From an uncultured beta proteobacterium (GTDB lineage: Bacteria > Pseudomonadota > Gammaproteobacteria > Burkholderiales > Burkholderiaceae_C), in contig CAJCCO010000120.1 in the NCBI GenBank assembly GCA_903960915.1, forward strand, positions 80,940 through 144,939: DNA of 64,000 nt, in the 5' to 3' direction. The position numbers and the translations under genes were made by a program. The notes beneath the pieces were generated by a model. It worked only from the letters and a program-made list of their open reading frames with translations, was not told where the DNA came from and did no database searches. Within the stretch, counting starts at the first letter, position 1; each line of letters opens with the position of its first letter. This document shows, piece after piece, positions 1 through 8,397 of this stretch.

Positions 1-289
1 TACCTTCAGCCGTTTTTGGTCCTGTTGACCGCCCCCCGTGGAACTGGCACTTCTGCGTCTTACTTATTTTGAGCGCAGGTCGACCGCATTGCTGCTTGGT
101 ACGGGTAGATTGGGCGGTGCAGCGTAGGCACTTTATGCGGCCACCTGCAGTGGTGATTTGAGACTCGATTTCGTGGAGGTTGTGCATGCCCCAATTATTT
201 CACAATATGAAATAGGCGCAATCTTCCCAAGGCGGCGCACGACCTGCAGACTACCTTGCAAGGGTGAGCTCAAATTCCAGCAGTCTCCA

Positions 290-478
290 TCAACTCCGAC
301 GGTTAACCTGCAAAGCCTCAGCTATTTTGACCAAGTTCATGATGGTCAAGTTGTGCTCGCCCCTCTCAATGCCGCCAACGTACGAGCGGTCCATGTCGGC
401 ATCAACAGCCAACGCTTCCTGAGAGAGGCCCATCTCCGCACGAGTGCTACGAACCGCCGAACCAAGTGCAAGAAGCAT
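290..478 (-). CDS. Small Cro/C1-type (XRE) helix-turn-helix regulator
   Basis: This 62-residue protein is almost entirely one HTH_3 domain, about residues 5-57. It shows the pattern typical of the family: a SQEALA helix, then a recognition helix containing the motif YVGGIERGEHN, then an LVKIAEAL helix. Such proteins bind operators of mobile or restriction/defence genes; the target here is unknown. The reading frame stays open upstream of the chosen ATG with TGIAKPSPTFAGDP but offers no ATG, so the true start could be a rare codon. It is the leftmost recognisable gene of an AT-rich accessory region and is divergent from the Sel1-repeat gene. Confidence 0.7.
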   Translation of the reverse strand: MLLALGSAVRSTRAEMGLSQEALAVDADMDRSYVGGIERGEHNLTIMNLVKIAEALQVNRRS

Positions 479-661
479 GGGGTCGCCAGCGAAAGTGGGG
501 GATGGTTTTGCAATGCCCGTGACCGTCTTTGGTTGACTTATTAAATTTAATGCGATATCATAATTATTTGTTTATCTTTAATAAATTGCAATATTGAAAC
601 TAAATTCTCAAAAAATTGAGCAAACTTGAATATATTACCCAACACTAAATTTATTAAAAAT

Positions 662-1750
662 ATGCGGTCAATAATATTTATCTTTATCTCACTATTTATT
701 TTTAATGCATTTGGGCAAACAAAAGATCAAATTAGAGGCGAAATAGAATCCGGTAATTTTGACGTCGCTAGAAAATTAGCGCAACAACTAATCAAAAAAA
801 ATGATCCTATTGGGTACTTCACTATCGGTTGGTTGGAAGAACGAAAAAAAACTAATGAAGGTTTTATTAAAGCTTTCCAGGCATACCAAAAAGCCGCTAA
901 TTTAGGTGACTTGTACTCAATTTTTCTTGTCGCCAAAATGTATCAGGAAGGCATTGGTACAATCAAAAATATTGACTCAGCTATAATTTGGTACGACAAA
1001 GCAGTAGAAAAAAATGATATCGAATCAACATTCGAACTTGCAAATATTTATCGCAAACTTGATGGACTCCCTGGAGGATTACAAAAATCATACGATTTAT
1101 ATTTAAAAATTGCACAAAATAAATCAATTGAAAATACTGAAATATCCGTTTTATCTTATTTTTTCCTTGGGTTGATGACGCGAGAATCTACGGTAGTCAG
1201 CGAGAAAAATAACTCTGAAAACTTATTTAATTTTGTTTTAAAATCAACTTTAAAAACAGCAAGGGTAGAATGGGCGAAATCAGAAATTAAATCTTATGTT
1301 GCATCAGGTCAATCACGCGCTGGATTAGGAGATGGCAGTTCAGATGATATTTTATGCGCAAGTTATGGATTTGATTTCGGCACAGTCAATTACGCAGATT
1401 GCCGTTTAAAGATTCAGTCAATAAGACAACAAAACATACAAGCGGATCGCATTTATAATGAACAATTGCATCAATATCAATTAGAACAAAAAAGATATCA
1501 AGAGCAAGTTGCGCGATATGAAAAAGAGCGTGAGAGACAAAAGGGTCTCGCTCAAATGCAATTTGGTCTTGCGTTGCTCGGGGGCACATCACCGAATGCC
1601 TCAGAGAATTTTTCGAATGCGGGCAGAGCTATGCTAGGAATGCCACCGCTTGCACCCAGTCAACCTGCAATACAAAATTTTTCGATTACTAACTCACACG
1701 GTAAAATGACAAATTGCACGATTATTACAAATAATATTAATTGCTTTTAA
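662..1750 (+). CDS. Exported Sel1-repeat protein, AT-rich and probably acquired
   Basis: The product begins with a good signal peptide (MRSIIFIFISLFIFNAFGQ), so it should be exported. About residues 20-170 carry Sel1-like (TPR-type) helical repeats, seen as A-x-x-Y-x-K-A-A-x-x-G-D and MYQEG-type motifs; such repeats mediate protein-protein contacts. A Q/E/R-rich predicted coiled coil follows around residues 250-295, then a low-complexity tail with two late cysteines. I chose the ATG at 662 because it opens the signal peptide; the frame extends to a TTG at 626 with no clear ribosome site. Base composition is much more AT-rich than the rest of the window, which suggests horizontal transfer. The precise function is unknown. 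Confidence 0.75.
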   Translation: MRSIIFIFISLFIFNAFGQTKDQIRGEIESGNFDVARKLAQQLIKKNDPIGYFTIGWLEERKKTNEGFIKAFQAYQKAANLGDLYSIFLVAKMYQEGIGTIKNIDSAIIWYDKAVEKNDIESTFELANIYRKLDGLPGGLQKSYDLYLKIAQNKSIENTEISVLSYFFLGLMTRESTVVSEKNNSENLFNFVLKSTLKTARVEWAKSEIKSYVASGQSRAGLGDGSSDDILCASYGFDFGTVNYADCRLKIQSIRQQNIQADRIYNEQLHQYQLEQKRYQEQVARYEKERERQKGLAQMQFGLALLGGTSPNASENFSNAGRAMLGMPPLAPSQPAIQNFSITNSHGKMTNCTIITNNINCF

Positions 1751-2068
1751 TAATTATTAAATTCATGAGTCGAGGGTAAGGGAATTAACCAGGCCCTAAG
1801 TAATTAAAAATTAATGTTTCAAAAAATATTACACTGAAATTTACAGAGCCGCCGTGCAACCTAAGTCGGAGTTTCACGCCGTTTTTTAGGCGGAGCTGCT
1901 TTTTACATGGCCAAGCCTCATGTTTTTAGCTTGTAATTTTCGATCAGAAAATCTCGTTGGCAATACCAGTTTTCTTTTGCCGACGACGCGGTTTTTACTC
2001 GACACAGGCATTCAAGCTCCAGTTCGTTACCGGAATTAAGTCTCGCAACTCAACTACCGAAAGTCAAC
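1751..2068. other. Intergenic, AT-rich
   Basis: No convincing gene, terminator or repeat was recognised here. A short GC-rich patch around 1850-1890 interrupts otherwise AT-rich sequence. Confidence 0.5.
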
Positions 2069-2479
2069 ATGGGAACTGGATTAACTTCTAAATGCGCCTG
2101 CGGTTACGAGGCCGAATCCAGCGTTGGCAGTTCAAGGCGAATGCACGGCAAGGAGTTCTTCTTTCCACATCATTGCAAGACCTGCTCAAAGGTGGTCTCT
2201 GTTGATTTACTGGCTAAGCCAGTCTGCTGCAGTCATTGCGGCAGCCAAGAGGTGACGTCCTATGCTGCGGCCACAAAGCTGCTTGATAGCAAAGAAACCC
2301 TAAGCCACCTTGACCCCAAGCTACTTAACCGCCTTGGGCACCACGTCGCTGCGCAGGTGGTGGATAGTGCCTTTTGCTACCGACTGGAAAAAACGTTTGT
2401 ACTGACCAACATCGCCAACGACTGTCCCCGCTGCCATGAGCCAACGTTGAAGTTTGCAGCCTCAGTATTTTATGACTAG
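2069..2479 (+). CDS. Hypothetical zinc-ribbon protein
   Basis: This 136-residue protein has three cysteine pairs near its N-terminus: CACGYE at residues 9-14, a CKTC pair in the low 40s, and CSHCG around residue 60. A fourth CPRCH pair lies near the C-terminus. Two rubredoxin-like zinc knuckles are therefore likely. No enzymatic motif is visible and I do not recognise a named family. It sits alone between the Sel1-repeat gene and the repeat nuclease gene, with long AT-rich spacers on both sides. It is probably part of the same accessory island. Confidence 0.6.
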   Translation: MGTGLTSKCACGYEAESSVGSSRRMHGKEFFFPHHCKTCSKVVSVDLLAKPVCCSHCGSQEVTSYAAATKLLDSKETLSHLDPKLLNRLGHHVAAQVVDSAFCYRLEKTFVLTNIANDCPRCHEPTLKFAASVFYD

Positions 2480-3022
2480 CTGGCGCTGAGGCATCGACAT
2501 GCCAAGATGCCGAAATAGGATCACGAGGGTATTTTCCAGTTTGAGCAAAAAAACCTACTAATTGTCGTAACCGCTAGATTTCGGCGCGAAGATGACAGTT
2601 TGATAGCCACTAGTTCTTGCTATCATTTATTCTTCGATAAAGCCGAACTGAAAGGACATAAATATATTAATATTATTCTGAGATAAAGGAGTTTATCCGG
2701 ATAAAATCATGAATTCATAAAAAGTAGCCGTGTTTAAGCATCGGCGTGTTGCCTTAAAGCGTGGCTTGGTGTCGACATAGGATTTAATATCGGTATCGCC
2801 GAGTAATCGACTAACGTTTTTTTAATGCGCCTGATTAACATCATTTTGGCATTGCCCTCCACAGCATCCAACCCAGATCCAAATTTTCAACACCTACATC
2901 AACGACTTCTGCAAAGTGACAGGAGAAACTGATTATTTTCTGAAGTTTTAATTAAAAATAATGATATGGTCCGTTGTTAAAATAAATTACTTTGATTGAA
3001 AGTTTTCGAAAAGAGGTTCGCT
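2480..3022. other. Long AT-rich intergenic region with a 14-bp palindrome
   Basis: No gene is supported in these ~540 bases. A perfect palindrome, TTTATCCGGATAAA, lies at 2692-2705. The 80 bases before the next gene are strongly AT-rich and probably include its promoter. Confidence 0.5.
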
Positions 3023-4483
3023 ATGGCCGCCCGAGCCACATGGACAGAAGAAACAATTCGCGTCGAAGCTGCAAAGTACAAGACAAAAAACGAATTTAGA
3101 CTCGGATCCGGCGCTGCATATATCGCAATGATTAAGCGGTTTCCAGGACTTTCGGTTGGAATTTTTGGGGAGCATCGTGCGGTCACGATCAAATGGACGG
3201 AGAAGGCACTTCGCGATTTAGCCAAGGATTACGAAACCGCTGGAGGTCTCAAGAAGGCGAATCCATCTGCATACACCACATTAAAACGCAAATTTCCCGG
3301 CTTGATTGATCACCTATTTACCACACCGCCAGAAAAACGACCAATCACAGATACCCAGCGGGTCGCGATAGCCCGACGAGTTATTGATCCGACCAAGCGA
3401 AAATGGAATGAGCTTGCCCTACGTGCCGAGGCTGCAAAGTACGAGACAAAGGTCGATTTCGCTAGGGGAATTTTCACAGCTTATTCGGCAATGCTAAGGC
3501 ACCACCCCGGCCTGATCGATGAGCTTTACGAAAACCAAGGACCCGCAAATAAATTCTGGACAGAGGAATTGCTAAATGTTGAGGCATCCCGCTTCCTTAC
3601 TAAAGCTGAATTCCAGAAAAAGAGCCCGAGTGCTTACAACACGGTCTTGAAGCGCTTCCCGCAACTGATTGATGGGTTGTTTGAAAATCAACTGGAATAC
3701 TGGGACGAAGAAAAATTGCGTTCAGAAGCAGCCAAGTATTCAACCAAAGCTGAATTTAAAGTGGGTTGCAGTAGTGCCTACACTACGATGCTTCGGCGAT
3801 ACCCTGATCTCATTGCTCAACTTTTTGAAAACCAACTGGAACACTGGGACGAAGAAAAACTGCGTGAATTGGCAACCAAGTACGCATCAAAGGTGGACTT
3901 CAAGTCTGCCAACCCCTCCGCATATCATGCCATCAGAACTAGATTTTCGTATCTCCTTGAAGAGTTGTTCGTCAATCAGCTTGAAAGCTGGACTGAAAAA
4001 AAACTGCGAGATGAAGTTGCCAAGTACAAAACGAAGGCCGACTTGCGTCGAGGCAATAGCGCAGCGTATGCACGCTTGCTTACTAGATTCTCTGATCGCA
4101 TCGACGAATTCTGCTCGCACATGGAGGCTGGTTTTCGTGCATCGGACAACGATGCAGTCTATGTTTGGAAAGCGGGACAAACAACTTACAACGCAAAGCC
4201 CGTATATAAGATCGGTGTATCAAGCATGCGTACTGGCAATCAGCGCATCTATGAAGTTGCATCTGATGGTGGGTTTGACGCTGAAATCGTAATAGTTCGA
4301 AACGTCAATAATGCGACCAAAATCGAGGCGGCACTACATTCGATTGGCGACAATCCTGGTTTCATAGGCTTTAACGGTTGCACTGAGTTTAGGGCGCTAA
4401 GCGACGACGAGCTTAATACGGTTGTGACACTTATTGAAGCTGCGGCGAGACAATTCAATGATCAAGATGAGCCCCGTGAATAA
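3023..4483 (+). CDS. Seven-repeat protein with C-terminal GIY-YIG-superfamily (T5orf172/MUG113-like) nuclease domain
   Basis: The 486-residue product has seven tandem repeats of about 48-70 residues (residues ~6-365). Each has a W-T/D-E-x-x-L-R start, an A-x-K-Y-x-T-K-x-E/D-F core, an S-A-Y-x-x-x-x-R-F-P centre and a L-I-D-x-L-F-E-N end. The last repeat ends IDEFCSHME, as in the DNA-binding repeats that precede many phage-type GIY-YIG endonucleases. After it, AVYVWKAG and VYKIGVSS (the GIY and YIG halves), a downstream Arg, a Glu in KIEAALH, and CTEFRALSDDEL match a T5orf172/MUG113-like fold. I set the start at the ATG at 3023, preceded by AAGAGG, rather than an upstream TTG at 2996. It is probably a DNA-cleaving protein with extended DNA recognition; target and role are unknown. 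Confidence 0.75.
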   Translation: MAARATWTEETIRVEAAKYKTKNEFRLGSGAAYIAMIKRFPGLSVGIFGEHRAVTIKWTEKALRDLAKDYETAGGLKKANPSAYTTLKRKFPGLIDHLFTTPPEKRPITDTQRVAIARRVIDPTKRKWNELALRAEAAKYETKVDFARGIFTAYSAMLRHHPGLIDELYENQGPANKFWTEELLNVEASRFLTKAEFQKKSPSAYNTVLKRFPQLIDGLFENQLEYWDEEKLRSEAAKYSTKAEFKVGCSSAYTTMLRRYPDLIAQLFENQLEHWDEEKLRELATKYASKVDFKSANPSAYHAIRTRFSYLLEELFVNQLESWTEKKLRDEVAKYKTKADLRRGNSAAYARLLTRFSDRIDEFCSHMEAGFRASDNDAVYVWKAGQTTYNAKPVYKIGVSSMRTGNQRIYEVASDGGFDAEIVIVRNVNNATKIEAALHSIGDNPGFIGFNGCTEFRALSDDELNTVVTLIEAAARQFNDQDEPRE

Positions 4484-4937
4484 CCTTCGGTGTGTTGGTT
4501 GATGAAGTGATTATGAAATACTGAATCCATCACGATATGTATATTTCAGAGATGTACTCAACGGATAGAGGGTTACCAAAGTGTGCTGGCGACCTAGACA
4601 ATTTAAGCCAGCCTGAGGATGCCACGCCGCGCCGTGCCCGCATACTGCCCAATGTCCAACGTTAGACAAAGATCCTCTAGTTTTGTATTTATTTGTGCCG
4701 AACAGTGAATACGCCCAATTGGTGTTGACCCGGCGAATACTGGGGGTACGGTGGGGGTCTGCCGAAGAGAGAACCTGGCTCCGCAATCCAGTATGCGGGT
4801 CGAATGCTGCATGCCAATGGTGAACGCCGAATACACTACATCTGGGCAAGAACGGTTCTTGTCCACTTTTTGTCCAACTAAACCATCAGGAAGTTGAGAT
4901 AAAGCGCACCTCTAGTGTGGCTAAGTTGTTGATTTAT
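4484..4937. other. Intergenic, no recognisable gene
   Basis: Open frames here on the minus strand lack family resemblance and look fortuitous. The right end, 4922-4938, is a 17-base sequence repeated with one mismatch at 5067-5083, on the other side of the moaC scrap. Confidence 0.5.
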
Positions 4938-4938
4938 A
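4922..4938. repeat. Direct repeat copy 1 flanking the moaC fragment
   Basis: TAAGTTGTTGATTTATA at this position matches 5067-5083 (TAAGTCGTTGATTTATA) at 16 of 17 bases. The pair brackets the moaC scrap, as expected of att-site duplication. Confidence 0.6.
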
Positions 4939-5069
4939 TGGGCTCCCAAGTGGCCCTGCTCACCGTCTACGACATGTGCAAAGCCGTCGACCGCGGAATG
5001 ACCATCAATGACTGCAAGCTGCTGGAGAAGCACGGGGGCAAGAGCGGGAGTTTTGTGGCGGGGCAGTAA
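4938..5069 (+). pseudogene. moaC: 3' fragment of moaC (cyclic pyranopterin monophosphate synthase)
   Basis: Translation from 4938 ends with [15 protein letters not shown], then [15 protein letters not shown] and a short tail to TAA at 5067. This matches the conserved C-terminus of MoaC, the molybdenum-cofactor enzyme that makes cyclic pyranopterin monophosphate. Similarity begins at about 4950; the N-terminal three quarters and active-site parts are absent, so the piece cannot be functional. The stop codon opens a recombinase-core-like sequence and an integrase remnant follows. The fragment is probably a footprint of site-specific integration at the end of moaC. Confidence 0.8.
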
Positions 5070-5088
5070 GTCGTTGATTTATAACGAC
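5067..5088. repeat. Putative integrase attachment core at the moaC stop codon
   Basis: The sequence starts with the moaC TAA and contains GTCGTT-GATTTAT-AACGAC (5070-5088): perfect 6-bp inverted arms around a 7-bp spacer. That is the architecture of a tyrosine-recombinase core site. It is also copy 2 of the 17-base direct repeat, and the integrase remnant begins 113 bases downstream. Calling it attB/attL is inference. Confidence 0.6.
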
Positions 5089-5201
5089 TTCTTTGCAGTC
5101 CGCCCAGCTTTGACAGCCTCATAAGCTTTTTTGGCTAGGTCAAGTGCTGTCGCTTTTGGTGAGCTCTTCGAAGGATTTGTCCCATTTCTGTCCCACCAAG
5201 G

Positions 5202-5698
5202 ATGGATATGGCATCGTTTCGCAATCGCAGTAATCAATGGCAAGCAAGGGTTCGTCGCACAGGCTATCCAGACGAAACAAGGAGCTTTACATCTCGGCAA
5301 GACGCTGAAAAGTGGGCTCGGTCCGTTGAATCGGACATTGACAAGGGTCAGTTCGTTAACGTCAGTGAGGCTAAGCGCAAGACCTTGGGCGATCTGATCA
5401 GTCGCTACTTAGTCGAAGTTAACCCGCTGATGAAAGGGGCATCGGAAGACACTATTCGACTCAAAGCCATCATGCGCAGGCCATTTGCCAAGGTCATGGG
5501 TGCTTACGAACCAGATCGGTGGCTCAGGATCTTCACTGACCATGAGGTTTATGGGGGGAAGAGTCAACGCAGCGCTACGCTCACCTGAATCAAGACACGT
5601 TGATAGACGCCGCCAATGTGGTGCCATTCACGATGGACTTGCCGATGTTGAGTCTAGCCAGCGCTGGGGGCATGTCGCTATCAAATAGTCTTCGGTAA
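5202..5698 (+). pseudogene. Tyrosine-type phage integrase, internally deleted
   Basis: The first ~105 residues (MASFRNRSNQWQARVRR, FTSRQDAEKWARSVE, TLGDLISRYL) match the Arm-binding and SAM-like core-binding N-terminus of phage integrases. The frame then decays and stops at 5588. From 5570 in another frame the sequence reads QRYAHLNQDTLIDAANVV and continues to TAA at 5696-5698; this is the usual integrase C-terminus, including the catalytic Tyr of RYAHL. The central catalytic domain carrying the R-H-R residues, about 200 residues, is missing. An internal deletion with a frame change therefore inactivated it. An AAGGATGG-type ribosome site precedes the start. Confidence 0.8.
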
Positions 5699-5699
5699 C

Positions 5700-5716
5700 A
5701 TACGCTTTTAGCGTAT
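5700..5716. promoter_or_regulatory. Probable operator of the toxin-antitoxin pair
   Basis: ATACGCT-TTT-AGCGTAT is a perfect 7-bp inverted repeat ending 9 bases before the toxin start codon. HTH antitoxins of this class usually autoregulate from such sites. Confidence 0.65.
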
Positions 5717-5725
5717 ATTTCACAT

Positions 5726-6043
5726 ATGAAATTCGAGTTCGTCGAGTCACCGCTATTTTCATCTTATCTGTCGGACTACCTTTCAGATGATGAGTATTCT
5801 GAGCTGCAAGGCTACTTATGTGAACACCCTGACGCGGGCGACATGGTTAAAGGCTCTGGCGGCGTTCGTAAATTACGCTGGAGCCGCTCAGGCACCGGCA
5901 AATCAGGCGGCGTTCGTGTTTGCTATTACGTACGAACGCAGGCCGGACAGGTGTTGATGTTGGTCATCTATGCCAAGAGTGCGAAGGATTCAATTCCCGG
6001 TCACGTTCTCAAGTTAATTAAGGAGGTAATGGAAGATGCCTAA
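5726..6043 (+). CDS. Type II toxin, RelE/HigB-like
   Basis: This 105-residue protein has the compact fold signature of RelE/HigB-type ribosome-dependent mRNA interferases: an N-terminal helical segment, then GVRKLRWSRSGTGKSGGVRVCYYVRTQAGQVLMLVIYAKSAKD, the basic beta-sheet core. It resembles toxins partnered with NadS. The toxin gene comes first and overlaps the antitoxin gene by 8 bases, an order typical of higBA-like modules. An AAGGAGG sequence inside its end serves the antitoxin. Expression is probably controlled by the inverted repeat just upstream. The module lies next to an integrase remnant, in keeping with mobile ancestry. Confidence 0.8.
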   Translation: MKFEFVESPLFSSYLSDYLSDDEYSELQGYLCEHPDAGDMVKGSGGVRKLRWSRSGTGKSGGVRVCYYVRTQAGQVLMLVIYAKSAKDSIPGHVLKLIKEVMEDA

Positions 6044-6455
6044 GATTACAGAAAAAGCGTTGCAGGCGCGTGACGCCAAGCGCGATATTGGCGCGGAACT
6101 GCTTCAATCTGTGCGCGACTTGAAGGCGGGTCGCTGGGGACGCAAGACAACCATTGAGACGATGCCCGGTGGCTCCGTTCGTCGGCGCGTTGAGTTGCCC
6201 AATGGCACTGTCGCAAAAGACGAGATGCTCACCGGCGCGCGTTGGGCGCTGGTGTCCGCGCGTTCGCATTCGGGTCTCTCGCAGGCAGACTTTGCAAAAG
6301 CGCTGGGCGTGTCTAAACGCACAATAGAAAATTGGGAGCAAGGCAAAGCTGAGCCGACCGGCCCCGCCAAGGTGCTGCTCAACTTAGTCGCCAACTACCC
6401 AGATACAGTCCAACGGTTAGCCAAGATGCGGCCGCAAGACAAAGCCGCTGCTTGA
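6036..6455 (+). CDS. NadS-family HTH antitoxin
   Basis: The 139-residue protein carries a Cro/C1-type HTH at about residues 80-125, with SGLSQADFAKALGVSKRTIENWEQGK as its core. Its N-terminal region (RDIGAELLQSVRDLKAG) is typical of NadS-like antitoxins. It should neutralise the upstream RelE/HigB-type toxin and repress the shared promoter. The start lies 8 bases inside the toxin gene behind a strong ribosome site, which couples translation of the two. Confidence 0.8.
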   Translation: MPKITEKALQARDAKRDIGAELLQSVRDLKAGRWGRKTTIETMPGGSVRRRVELPNGTVAKDEMLTGARWALVSARSHSGLSQADFAKALGVSKRTIENWEQGKAEPTGPAKVLLNLVANYPDTVQRLAKMRPQDKAAA

Positions 6456-6603
6456 TCGGCTAAAGACACCATTCATCCGTAGGCCTTTCCTTCGTGGATA
6501 AGGTCCGGAAAAATTCACGGTAATCCCCCCAATTTCCACTGAAACTAAAAGTGGAACGTTTAGGCAGCCATGCTTCTCTAGCAACATGAAGTCGTTGATG
6601 CGG

Positions 6604-7758
6604 TTATTTGGCGACGTCAACAGCACTCCAGTCGCGGTACAAGGTTGAGACTTGGTCCATGGCGCGTGCGTCGTTGGAAAAAACAACCAGCATCCGGTTG
6701 TTGTTTGGATTCCAGGCAAGTCTCTGACCGGCGTAACCAGCGGCCCAGTAGGATTTGGGAGCTAGCTTGTCTTCTGTCCATATAAAGTAGCCATAGCCCA
6801 AATGAGCTGTTGGCGTTGTTTTTACTTGGATTTGCGTTTTGCTGGCTTCTCGTATGTAGTCTCCCAGACAGCCCTCGGACTTTTGCTTCTGGTTCACCCA
6901 AACGGCAAACCGAATCCAATCCTCTGCAAACATGCGAATGCCGGCATCTGAGTTACCAAAGCCCAACCTGTCCTGGGCAATGATGGCCGGTCGTTTAATG
7001 CCAGCAGGAAGCAAAACAGATTGCTCAACCCACTGTGCGAAATTCATTTGGGTGGACCTGTTCAAGATGACGCCCAACAGCAAAGGGTCCGTGCTCTTGT
7101 ATTCAAACTTTGCGCCGGCTTTGGCCGAGTCGCCAAAAACGGTTTTGGGGTAAGCGGCAACCTTTTCACGCTTCAGCACATCGAGCATGCTCAAGCTGCC
7201 GGCGTTCAACGCATTCTCTTCCTCTGCCTTGTAGATTCGCGAGTCTGGATAGCCGCCCCACACACCCGAGCTCATCGTCAGGAGATCCTTGACCGTTGAA
7301 TTGCCAAGATCCGTGCCATTTAGCTCGGGGACAAATTCTGTGACCAATGTTTTGAGCGTGATTTTTTTATCACAAATGGCGGCACCAACGGCCAGAGACG
7401 TGACCGTTTTGCCCATGCTCATACTGAAGAGTCGGCGGTTTTCTGGAAGTGGTGTTTTGGCGGCTGACCAGACAAGGTCGCTGCCATCCATCAGAGCCAT
7501 GAACTTGGTCGAGGAGCTCTGAAGAATGTCCTGAGCACGCTTGATCAGCACGGCCTCAGGGTTGGTCGGGGCTCTGGCCTTGAGTTCAAGTGGCGTTGGC
7601 GAAACGTCAGTCTTGTGATGCCATTCGCGCCCGTTGCTTAAAAGCCATTGATCGGGTGCACTGGGCTCACCGCTGGGAGTGGTGGGCATCTGGGCCATCA
7701 CATGGCTAGAAAAAGCCAGCGCGGACCACAACCACAACAGTACATGCATCTTTTTCAT
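6604..7758 (-). CDS. Secreted serine hydrolase, class C beta-lactamase/esterase family
   Basis: The 384-residue product starts with a signal peptide (MKKMHVLLWLWSALAFSS) and should be periplasmic. It has the serine-hydrolase motif SMGK at about residues 114-117 (S-x-x-K), Y-K-S at ~220-222 (Y-x-S/N), and a GYG...GYAG region in place of the KTG box. This family includes esterases and 6-aminohexanoate-oligomer hydrolases; substrate cannot be told from sequence. I used the ATG at 7758, preceded by GGGGGA, rather than one 30 bases upstream that would bury the signal peptide. It is transcribed alone, convergent with the toxin-antitoxin pair. Confidence 0.8.
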   Translation of the reverse strand: MKKMHVLLWLWSALAFSSHVMAQMPTTPSGEPSAPDQWLLSNGREWHHKTDVSPTPLELKARAPTNPEAVLIKRAQDILQSSSTKFMALMDGSDLVWSAAKTPLPENRRLFSMSMGKTVTSLAVGAAICDKKITLKTLVTEFVPELNGTDLGNSTVKDLLTMSSGVWGGYPDSRIYKAEEENALNAGSLSMLDVLKREKVAAYPKTVFGDSAKAGAKFEYKSTDPLLLGVILNRSTQMNFAQWVEQSVLLPAGIKRPAIIAQDRLGFGNSDAGIRMFAEDWIRFAVWVNQKQKSEGCLGDYIREASKTQIQVKTTPTAHLGYGYFIWTEDKLAPKSYWAAGYAGQRLAWNPNNNRMLVVFSNDARAMDQVSTLYRDWSAVDVAK

Positions 7759-7855
7759 TCTGTGGCATTCCCCCAAACCTCTAGACATATTTCAGCTTCC
7801 AGTTTGAATCTACTCAAATCCGGGGCGACGTCGGCCCATGAACGACTGCCCCGCC

Positions 7856-8380
7856 TCAGCTCCAAAACCCGCGCGGTGCAAGTGGCGCCCGTTTGGCTCG
7901 AATGGCGTTCATGAAAAGGCAAGCAATGATGGCCAGGCGCAGGACGAAAAATAGAATGGCCGAGGGCGATGTGGGGTCCTTCATGAGGCCGTAGACGCTG
8001 AATAAGTCGACTGCCCAGCCAAAGATCGCCATGGTCAGGATCACCATGGCGACGCGCTCAAAGTACCAGTCACGCACGTAGCTCAGCACATAAACCGCGC
8101 TGGCCAGCAACACATACAGGCCGCGGTACTGAAAATACGTTGCCAGGTCGTGCATGCCCGGTTGCACGTTGAAACTGTCACCCACGGTGGCCGAGAAAAA
8201 TACCAGCCTGATGATCAGGGTCAGCATCGCCACGGTCAAAAAAATATGGCGGTAGCGAAACCCTTTGTCTGCCCCTTGGAGCAATTTTCTCTCTTGGGGT
8301 GTGAGCAACCCGTCCATATCTGCGTCGCTGATAGGGCGCCGGGCTGGCGTGGAAGGCTCTTGCTGAACGGGTTTTTTCAT
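7856..8380 (-). CDS. Hypothetical four-helix membrane protein (paralogue 1)
   Basis: The 174-residue protein has a short cytoplasmic N-terminus with LTPQERKLLQGADKGFRYRHIF, then about four hydrophobic segments and a positively charged end, FMNAIRAKRAPLAPRGFW. It is clearly paralogous to the next gene upstream: both share LT-x-QER, GF-R/K-x-R, F-R-G, the block RDWYFERVA, and FMNAI-x-A-x-RAP-x-APR-x-FW. No known family was recognised. It is the third gene of a probable operon with the MinD-like ATPase and its paralogue. Confidence 0.65.
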   Translation of the reverse strand: MKKPVQQEPSTPARRPISDADMDGLLTPQERKLLQGADKGFRYRHIFLTVAMLTLIIRLVFFSATVGDSFNVQPGMHDLATYFQYRGLYVLLASAVYVLSYVRDWYFERVAMVILTMAIFGWAVDLFSVYGLMKDPTSPSAILFFVLRLAIIACLFMNAIRAKRAPLAPRGFWS

Positions 8381-8397
8381 ACCAGCGACTTGGAATA

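Noticed and set aside
4511-4866. Two overlapping minus-strand frames of 87 and 112 residues
   Set aside because: No recognisable motif, no ribosome site, and codon use looks random.
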